Positions 16,516-21,387 of a stretch of DNA of 21,387 nucleotides are shown here, one piece after another. The notes beneath the pieces were generated by a model that worked only from the letters and a program-made list of their open reading frames with translations, was not told the origin of the DNA and ran no database searches. Location of the stretch: contig JADKJT010000028.1 in the NCBI GenBank assembly GCA_016720905.1, positions 1-21,387 on the forward strand. Reading direction: 5' to 3'. The stretch comes from Gemmatimonadaceae bacterium. GTDB lineage: Bacteria > Gemmatimonadota > Gemmatimonadetes > Gemmatimonadales > Gemmatimonadaceae. The position numbers were made by a program, and so were the translations under genes. Each line of letters begins with the position of its first letter. The first letter of the stretch is position 1.

Positions 16516-17672
16516 AGATCGGCATCACCTGCTATCCCACCTATGGTGGCTCTGGCGCTGTGGCCACGGAACTGGGGATCGCGCTGGCGGCGCGCGGGCA
16601 TGAGGTGCACTTCATTACCTACCAGCAACCGTTTCGCCTGCCAAACTTTCTGCCCCGCGTGTGGTTTCATGAAGTCGACGTGGGCCGATATCCCCTGTTC
16701 GAGTATCCACCGTACGATCTCGCGCTGGCCGTCCGCATGCACGAGGTCGTGCGCGATCATCAACTGGACATTCTGCACTGCCACTACGCCATTCCGCATG
16801 CGACCAGCGCCTGGATCGCGCGCGAGATGCTCCGCGAGGGCGCGGGCGACGTCAAGGTGGTCACCACGTTGCACGGCACCGACATCACCATTGTCGGACA
16901 GGAGCGGTCGTTCTATACCATTACGAGATTCTCCATCGAGAAGTCTGACGCCGTGACCGCCGTCTCGGACTATCTGCGTGACGAGACGTACCGTGCGTTC
17001 GGTTGCGTCGGCTGCGACGTCGAGGTCATCCATAACTTCATTGATCCGAATCTGTTCGATCGGTCCCGGCATGTCTTCCCGATTTCGGATGACGTCGTGA
17101 AGGGCCGAAAGGTGCTCATGCACATCTCCAACTTCCGACCCGTCAAGCGCGTGCGGGACATCGTGCGCGTATTTGCACAGGTCAATGCGGCCGTGCCGTC
17201 GATGTTGCTGATGGTCGGCGATGGTCCCGATCGGGTGGAAGCCGAGGCAGAAGCGCGGGAACTCGGGGTCGCCGATTCGGTGTTGTTCCTCGGCAAGATC
17301 GATGCGATCGCACCACTGCTGGCCGGCGCGGACCTGTTCTTGCTGACCAGTGACAAGGAATCGTTCGGCTTGAGTGCCCTCGAAGCGCTGGCGTCCGGCG
17401 TGCCGGTCATTGGCGCGGACGCTGGCGGGCTCCCTGAAGTGGTGACGCAGGGCGTAACCGGTCATCTGTGTGCGGTCGGCGACGTGGACGCAATGGCGCA
17501 CGCGAGTATCGCGCTGCTCACGAATCCGGCGCGCTGGCAAGTGATGAGTGACGCGGCCGCGGCGGATGCGCGTCGCCGTTTCTCGCAGGACGCGGTGGTG
17601 GCGCAGTACGAAGCCGTGTATGAGCGGACGCTCGCGGCACCGCGAATCGACACACCAACCCCGCGCCCGTGA
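16512..17672 (+). CDS. bshA: N-acetyl-alpha-D-glucosaminyl L-malate synthase (bacillithiol pathway)
   Basis: BshA is a GT-B retaining glycosyltransferase that joins GlcNAc from UDP-GlcNAc to L-malate, the first step of bacillithiol synthesis. The 386-residue product opens MKIGITCYPTYGGSGAVATE, the BshA-type N-terminus, followed by GHEVHFITYQQPFR, HCHYAIPHATSAW and TLHGTDITIVG. The C-terminal domain has the donor-site region KESFGLSALEALASGVPVIG and GGLPEVV. These are more specific than generic family-4 transferases, so the name is well supported. No bshB or bshC lies in this window. It starts inside the miaA stop and its own stop overlaps uppP (GTGA). Confidence 0.9.
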   Translation: MKIGITCYPTYGGSGAVATELGIALAARGHEVHFITYQQPFRLPNFLPRVWFHEVDVGRYPLFEYPPYDLALAVRMHEVVRDHQLDILHCHYAIPHATSAWIAREMLREGAGDVKVVTTLHGTDITIVGQERSFYTITRFSIEKSDAVTAVSDYLRDETYRAFGCVGCDVEVIHNFIDPNLFDRSRHVFPISDDVVKGRKVLMHISNFRPVKRVRDIVRVFAQVNAAVPSMLLMVGDGPDRVEAEAEARELGVADSVLFLGKIDAIAPLLAGADLFLLTSDKESFGLSALEALASGVPVIGADAGGLPEVVTQGVTGHLCAVGDVDAMAHASIALLTNPARWQVMSDAAAADARRRFSQDAVVAQYEAVYERTLAAPRIDTPTPRP

Positions 17673-18472
17673 CCATTACGCAAGCCGTCATTCTCGGACT
17701 GGTGCAGGGGTTTGGAGAACTCCTGCCCATTTCGAGTTCCGCGCATCTCGCGCTCGCGCCCTACTTCCTGAACTTCACCGATCCGGGGCTGGCATTTGAT
17801 GTTGCCTTGCACTTCGGGACGTTGCTGGCGTTGATCTGGTATTTCCGTCGAGAGTGGATGGAAATGCTGGCCAGCGTGGGGCAGATTGTGCGTACCCGTC
17901 GAGTCGCGACCATCCATGAGAAACGCGCGCTCTATCTCGTGGTGGCCACGATCCCGGGCGGCATCGGTGGGCTGCTGCTGAATGACTACGCGGAAACCAC
18001 CTTCCGCTCGCCGGCATTGATCGCCACCACGCTCGCGGTGATGGGGGTGGTGCTCTGGGCCGTGGATCGCTGGAGCGTGCGGGCGCGGGCGATCGAGGAC
18101 GTCACGTTGCGTGACGCGATTCTCATTGGGCTTGCCCAGGTGTTGGCGCTGGTGCCCGGCGTTTCGCGATCGGGTTCCACGATTACGGCGGGCCGCGCCC
18201 TGCACTTCGATCGCGCCAGCGCGGCGCGTTTCAGTTTCCTGATGAGCATGCCGATCACGCTCGCCGCCGTGGTCCTCAAGATGCCGGAGGCCGTGCGCGC
18301 CGAGGGGCTGTCAGCACCGCTGATAGTCGGTGTTGTCGTGGCGGCCGTGAGTAGTTGGGTCGCGATCACCGTCCTGTTGCGCTACGTGAGTAAACACAGT
18401 TTCGGCGTCTTTGCCGCGTATCGATTGCTGCTGGCGGCGGCCGTGTTCGCCACCATTGCTGCTCGAGGGTAG
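17669..18472 (+). CDS. uppP: Undecaprenyl-diphosphatase
   Basis: UppP (BacA family) dephosphorylates undecaprenyl diphosphate at the inner membrane so the lipid carrier can be reused for cell-wall synthesis; overexpression is associated with bacitracin resistance. The 267-residue product is largely hydrophobic with about seven or eight membrane helices. Motif 1 reads QGFGELLPISSSAHL, with Gln13-x3-Glu17 as the (E/Q)xxxE active-site pair; motif 2 reads PGVSRSGST (163-171) with Arg167. GTG 17669 overlaps the bshA stop, and birA follows five bases after the TAG. It is complete, and length is normal. Confidence 0.95.
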   Translation: MTITQAVILGLVQGFGELLPISSSAHLALAPYFLNFTDPGLAFDVALHFGTLLALIWYFRREWMEMLASVGQIVRTRRVATIHEKRALYLVVATIPGGIGGLLLNDYAETTFRSPALIATTLAVMGVVLWAVDRWSVRARAIEDVTLRDAILIGLAQVLALVPGVSRSGSTITAGRALHFDRASAARFSFLMSMPITLAAVVLKMPEAVRAEGLSAPLIVGVVVAAVSSWVAITVLLRYVSKHSFGVFAAYRLLLAAAVFATIAARG

Positions 18473-18476
18473 CTGC

Positions 18477-19244
18477 ATGCGCGTGATGAGGGGGCGCGCG
18501 ATGCATGCGCCCGACGACGAGCAGCTGCAGTCGGCATCGGCGTTGGGGCTGGTGCAGTTGGTGCACGAACGCGAAGTGGCATCCACCATGGACGTGGCGC
18601 ACGCATTGGCCGCGGACGGGGCACCCGCCGGCCTGCTGGTGGTGGCCGACCGCCAGCATCAAGGTCGAGGTCGTGGCGGCAACCGCTGGGAGTCGCGCGA
18701 TGGGGCCGGACTGTGGATGACGCTGATCGAACGACCCGTCGACCAGCGCGTCATCGGCGTGCTCGCCCTGCGCCTCGGACTGGCGATTGCCGACGCGCTG
18801 GATCCGCTGGTTGAGGACCGCATACAGCTCAAGTGGCCCAACGACGTGATGACGGGGCGCGGGAAGGTTGCGGGAATTCTGGTGGAGGCGCGGTGGCGCA
18901 ACGCGTCCGTAGATTGGGTCGCCGTTGGGATCGGCATCAACCGTCGCGTCCCACCGGAGATCAAGTCCGCCGCTGCGGTTCGCGAAGGGGTCTCGCGCGC
19001 CAGGCTGTTGGAGGCCGTGGTGCCGAGGTTGCGCGCCGCGGTGTCCGTTCAGGGCCAGCTCTCAGACAACGAGCTCGCCGCCTGGCATGCGCGCGACTTC
19101 GCGCGTGGTCGCCGTATTGCTGCGCCGCGCGCCGGCCGGGTTGTCGGCATCGCGGCGGATGGGGCCCTGTTGGTGGCCGATGCCACCGGCGCTGCCGTCG
19201 AGGCCGTGCACGCCGGCTCCCTGGTGTTTGACGAGGGAGCCTGA
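18477..19244 (+). CDS. birA: Biotin--[acetyl-CoA-carboxylase] ligase
   Basis: BirA attaches biotin to the carrier lysine of acetyl-CoA carboxylase through biotinyl-AMP. The 255-residue product is a class I (catalytic-only) enzyme: there is no N-terminal helix-turn-helix, so it is not expected to act as a repressor. It has the biotin-AMP loop GRGRGGNRW (63-71), KWPNDV (119-124) and GKVAGILVE with the catalytic lysine; a small C-terminal beta-barrel follows (FARGRRIAAPRAGRVVGIA). ATG 18477 has GAGGG seven bases upstream; ATG 18501, also with a purine-rich site, would still keep the fold. coaX follows after 55 bases, a frequent pairing. Confidence 0.92.
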   Translation: MRVMRGRAMHAPDDEQLQSASALGLVQLVHEREVASTMDVAHALAADGAPAGLLVVADRQHQGRGRGGNRWESRDGAGLWMTLIERPVDQRVIGVLALRLGLAIADALDPLVEDRIQLKWPNDVMTGRGKVAGILVEARWRNASVDWVAVGIGINRRVPPEIKSAAAVREGVSRARLLEAVVPRLRAAVSVQGQLSDNELAAWHARDFARGRRIAAPRAGRVVGIAADGALLVADATGAAVEAVHAGSLVFDEGA

Positions 19245-19299
19245 CCCATGACACGCCGCCCGAGCGATTCATGAGGTGTCACCAGGAGCCGGAGCGACG

Positions 19300-20072
19300 G
19301 TGCTGATTGTCTTCGATGTGGGCAACACCGAAACCACCATCGGCCTGTTCGATGGGGTCGCGCTGACGAATCACTGGCGCATCATGACCGCCGTGTCACG
19401 CACCGCCGATGAGTTTGGATTGGTGCTTCGCGGCCTGCTGTCGGCGGCCGATGTATCGATCGGTCGCGTGACGGCGGCGGCCATCGGCTCTGTGGTTCCA
19501 CCGATCACCGACCCGCTGGTCCGCGCATGCCAAGGAATACCTGCGCGTGACACCGGTGGTGGTGGATGCGAAAAGCGGCGTTGCCCATTCGCTTGGAGGT
19601 CGATGAGCCGATGACCGTGGTGCCGATCGCCTGATCAACACACTGGCCGCCAGTCGACTCTTTGCCCGTGACACGATTTGCGTTGATCTCGGCACGGCCA
19701 CGACGTTCGACTGCATCACCGCCGATGGAGTCTTTCTTCGGTGGCGTGATCATGCCGGGCGTACGGTCGTCGGCCGAGACGTTGACGCGCCGCACATCGA
19801 ACTGCCGGCGACCGAACCCGGGCCGCCGAGACAAGTGATTGGGAAACGGACCGAGGAATGCATCCGAGCCGGTGTGTTGTTCGAGCGGCGGACGCCATTG
19901 ACGGCATCGTGCGGCGCATCAAAGCCGAATGGCCACGCCCGGGACGCCGCTCGTGGTCGCCACGGGCGGACTGGCGGATGTCCTCCAGCCGTACTGCCGG
20001 GAATTCGATCGCGTCGAGCCGTTCCTGACACTCGTCGGTCTGCGCATGGCGCACGAACCGCTGACGGCGTAA
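19300..20072 (+). pseudogene. coaX: Type III pantothenate kinase, with about seven frameshifts
   Basis: CoaX phosphorylates pantothenate, the first step of coenzyme A synthesis. The intact start reads MLIVFDVGNTETTIGLFDG from GTG 19300 (GGAG five bases upstream), including the DxGNT phosphate loop. The frame first breaks near 19528. Following the homology requires further one-base shifts near 19595, 19620, 19739, 19801, 19883 and 19943 (three gains, four losses in total). The joined frames restore KEYLRVTPVVVDAKSG, ADRLINTLAASRLFARD, DLGTATTFDCITADGV, GGVIMPGVRSSAETL, TEECIRAGVLF and ATGGLADVLQPYC, ending at TAA 20070-20072. The reconstructed length, about 257 residues, is normal. Probably a functional gene damaged by sequence errors. 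Confidence 0.85.
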
Positions 20073-20178
20073 TGACGGACCGAGCCGGGCTGAATCGTGG
20101 TGCTCATTTCGGGGGATCGGCCAAAAGGCATGGCCGCAGCCAATTCGGCTCATCTCGTGCGCGATCGCCATACGCGAC

Positions 20179-20220
20179 ACGCCGTTTCGGCGTACGGCTG
20201 AGTCTGTAAGCCGTTAAATT
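20179..20220 (+). terminator. Possible terminator of the coaX unit (two stacked hairpins)
   Basis: ACGCCG-TTT-CGGCGT (20179-20193) is followed at once by a second stem, ACGGCT with AGCCGT (20194-20199 and 20209-20214), and then TAAATT. The stems are only six base pairs and the T-run is poor, so this is a weak candidate. Base errors in this region could have spoiled a better one. Confidence 0.3.
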
Positions 20221-20258
20221 TCAATCACTTATGCAATGTTTTGCGACCGAGATGCGGC

Positions 20259-20286
20259 TTGACGTCGCCTTCTGGCCGTTTAGCAT
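20259..20286 (+). promoter_or_regulatory. groESL promoter (vegetative type)
   Basis: TTGACG (20259-20264), a 16-base gap, and TAGCAT (20281-20286) place the transcription start at about 20293, directly at the left edge of the CIRCE operator. A vegetative promoter abutting CIRCE is the usual arrangement for HrcA-repressed groE operons. Confidence 0.7.
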
Positions 20287-20293
20287 TCACTCG

Positions 20294-20320
20294 TTAGCAC
20301 TCAACTATCGCGAGTGCTAA
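20294..20320 (+). promoter_or_regulatory. CIRCE operator (HrcA binding site)
   Basis: A perfect TTAGCACTC - nine bases - GAGTGCTAA inverted repeat matches the CIRCE consensus exactly. HrcA binds it as a dimer and represses groESL until heat or misfolded protein titrates GroEL, which HrcA needs for activity. The site lies at or just after the predicted transcription start and 54 bases before groES. Confidence 0.97.
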
Positions 20321-20374
20321 CATCGAGCAAGTAACTCGTTCGATCCCTGACACATACGCAGGAGACCAGGACTC

Positions 20375-20672
20375 ATGGCAACTAAGAGTGCCGCGAAAGT
20401 AGCGCCGCCGCCGATCGCGTCGTCGCCAAGCCGCCCGAAGAAACCGAGTGATGCGTGTGGGCTGTACATCCGGCGATATCGCTAGGAAAAGCCGCAGCAA
20501 GGTGCCGTCCGGAAGAAGGACCCGGGTCGTTTCTTGAGAAGGACACGCGCGTGCCGATGGATGTGAAGGTCGGCGATAAGGTGCTGTACGGGAAGCAGTG
20601 GAACCGAGGTGACGATCGAAGGTGGAGCAGCTGTCATCCTCCGCGAGTCCGATGCTCGCGATCAACAACTAA
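20375..20672 (+). pseudogene. groES: Co-chaperonin GroES, with multiple frameshifts
   Basis: GroES caps the GroEL folding chamber. ATG 20375 begins MATKSAAKVAP, then the frame slips within the CCG run near 20405-20412 and several more times before TAA 20670-20672. Joined pieces give DRVV, then KPPEETE, GLYI (the start of the mobile loop and hairpin), KEKPQQGAV, EKDTRVPMDVKVGDKVLYGK (one long clean stretch, about 20538-20597) and a terminal SDxLAINN-like end. As read, the first frame stops after about 36 codons. The total span of 298 bases is right for a GroES of about 99 residues, so the indels nearly cancel. Promoter and operator are intact, arguing for sequence error rather than a dead gene. 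Confidence 0.85.
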
Positions 20673-20701
20673 GTCGAACCAACCGAAAACGGAACGCAAC
20701 C

Positions 20702-21387
20702 ATGGCTATAAAGAACTGCATTTCAACGTCGAGGGGCGCGCCGCCGCACTACAAGCGCGGCGTCGATCAACCGCGGAAGCGGTGAAGGCTTGCTCGGCCC
20801 TGGGCGCGGCCGCAACGTGGTCATCGACAAGAAGTTTGGCGCGCCGACGGTCACCAAAGGACGGTGTGACGGTCGCCAAGGAAATCGAGCTGGCCGATCC
20901 CATTGGCAACATGGGCGCGCAGATGGTGAAGGAAGTCGCGACCAAGACCTCCGCGATCTGGCGGGCGACGGCAGCACGACCACGGGCCACCGTGCTCGCG
21001 CAGGCGATCTTCCGCGAGGACTCAAGAACGTCACCGTTTGCCCTAACCCGATGGCGCTCTGCCGCGGCATCGAAAAAGGCGTCGTCGCCGGTATCGTGGA
21101 AGAACTCAAGAAGCTCTCCGTGCCGACCACGGGCCGGAAGGAAATTGCGCAGGTGGGAACGATCTCGGCCAACAACGACCCCGAAATCGGCAAACCTGAT
21201 CGCGGGAAGCGATGGGAGAAGGTCGGCAAGGACGGCGTGATCACGGTTGAGGAGGCGAAGGGCCTGGAGACGCTGGAGACCGTGGATTTGCATTCAGACT
21301 CGACCGCGGCTACCTCTCGCCGTATTTCGTGACCGATCTGGAGAAGATGGAGGCCGTGCTCGAAGGTGCCTCATCCTGATCCACGAC
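20702..21387 (+). pseudogene. groEL: Chaperonin GroEL, N-terminal part, frameshifted and cut by the window end
   Basis: GroEL is the ATP-driven 60-kDa chaperonin. ATG 20702, 29 bases after groES, starts a product resembling MAxKELHFNVE once small slips are corrected. Recognisable pieces in alternating frames are GRNVVIDKKFGAPTVTK, DGVTVAKEIELADPI, NMGAQMVKEVATKTS, GDGSTTT (the ATP-site GDGTTT with an extra residue), TVLAQAIFRE, GIVEELKKLSVPTTGRKEIA, QVGTISANNDPEIG, EKVGKDGVITVEEAKGLET and SPYFVTDLEKMEAVLEGA. The sequence ends at about residue 230 of the expected 540 or so. At least eight breaks occur in under 700 bases. Identity is certain; the present reading frame is not usable. Confidence 0.9.

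Larger units (their letters stand above)
20073..20374 (+). other. Intergenic region: coaX downstream hairpins and groESL promoter/operator
   Basis: There is no convincing gene in these 302 bases. 20073-20178 holds nothing I can name. Two small hairpins follow (20179-20193 and 20194-20214), then an A+T-richer stretch at 20214-20250 that contrasts with the G+C-rich surroundings. The second half contains the heat-shock promoter (20259-20286), the CIRCE operator (20294-20320) and a leader of about 80 bases before groES, with GGAG at 20361-20364 as a possible though somewhat distant ribosome site. Confidence 0.8.

Noticed and set aside
19300..20072. Programmed frameshifting in coaX
   Set aside because: About seven shifts of both signs at unrelated sequences, continuing into the next genes, do not resemble a programmed site.
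1..21387. tRNA, rRNA, insertion sequences, attachment sites, riboswitches
   Set aside because: Looked for by eye on both strands; nothing with cloverleaf, transposase, terminal repeat or known aptamer features was recognised. Weak structures could have been missed without computation.

Overview
The window looks like ordinary chromosomal DNA from a high-G+C Gram-negative-type bacterium. Gene content and protein style suggest Gemmatimonadota (Gemmatimonas-like); this is inference from family resemblance, not a database match. Almost everything is on the + strand in one tightly packed run. The exception is rpsT (ribosomal protein S20) on the - strand, which carries a textbook terminator.

Layout: (1) 1-647, the 3' part of a class II aldolase/adducin-family gene with one frameshift, then 644-1741, an unrecognised coiled-coil protein ending in a zinc ribbon. 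(2) 1757-2326, the rpsT terminator, rpsT itself and a divergent promoter region. (3) 2326-5367, a site-2 (M50) protease, the condensin partners scpA and scpB, and an rRNA pseudouridine synthase (rluB) whose N-terminus is built from a 15-bp tandem repeat. (4) 5499-13742, a MoxR/Bat locus: MoxR AAA+ ATPase, DUF58 protein, a membrane-anchored DUF4381/BatD-like protein, BatA, BatB+BatC-like and BatD+BatE-like. (5) 13745-19244, mutL, miaA, bshA, uppP and birA. (6) 19300-21387, coaX, then a heat-shock promoter with a perfect CIRCE operator, groES and the start of groEL.

The genes are coupled by 4-nt ATGA or GTGA stop/start overlaps at most junctions from 3048 to 17672, so 2326-20072 probably behaves as one or two long transcription units. 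The Bat genes fit one job: a MoxR ATPase acting with von Willebrand A (VWA) proteins and periplasm-facing partners at the inner membrane. mutL (DNA repair), miaA (tRNA), bshA (bacillithiol), uppP (wall lipid recycling), birA (biotinylation) and coaX (coenzyme A) are housekeeping neighbours. groESL is a separate unit under HrcA/CIRCE control.

I did not find a convincing undescribed system. The most important observation concerns sequence quality. From about 19520 to the end, coaX, groES and groEL carry dense single-base indels while all reading frames stay recognisable and the CIRCE operator is intact, which points to sequencing or contig-end error rather than gene decay. Scattered breaks of the same kind occur in the aldolase (about 362) and batA (9639 and about 9694). 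The apparent BatB-BatC and BatD-BatE fusions can each be undone by removing one base from a short homopolymer, which would restore normal overlapping or adjacent genes.
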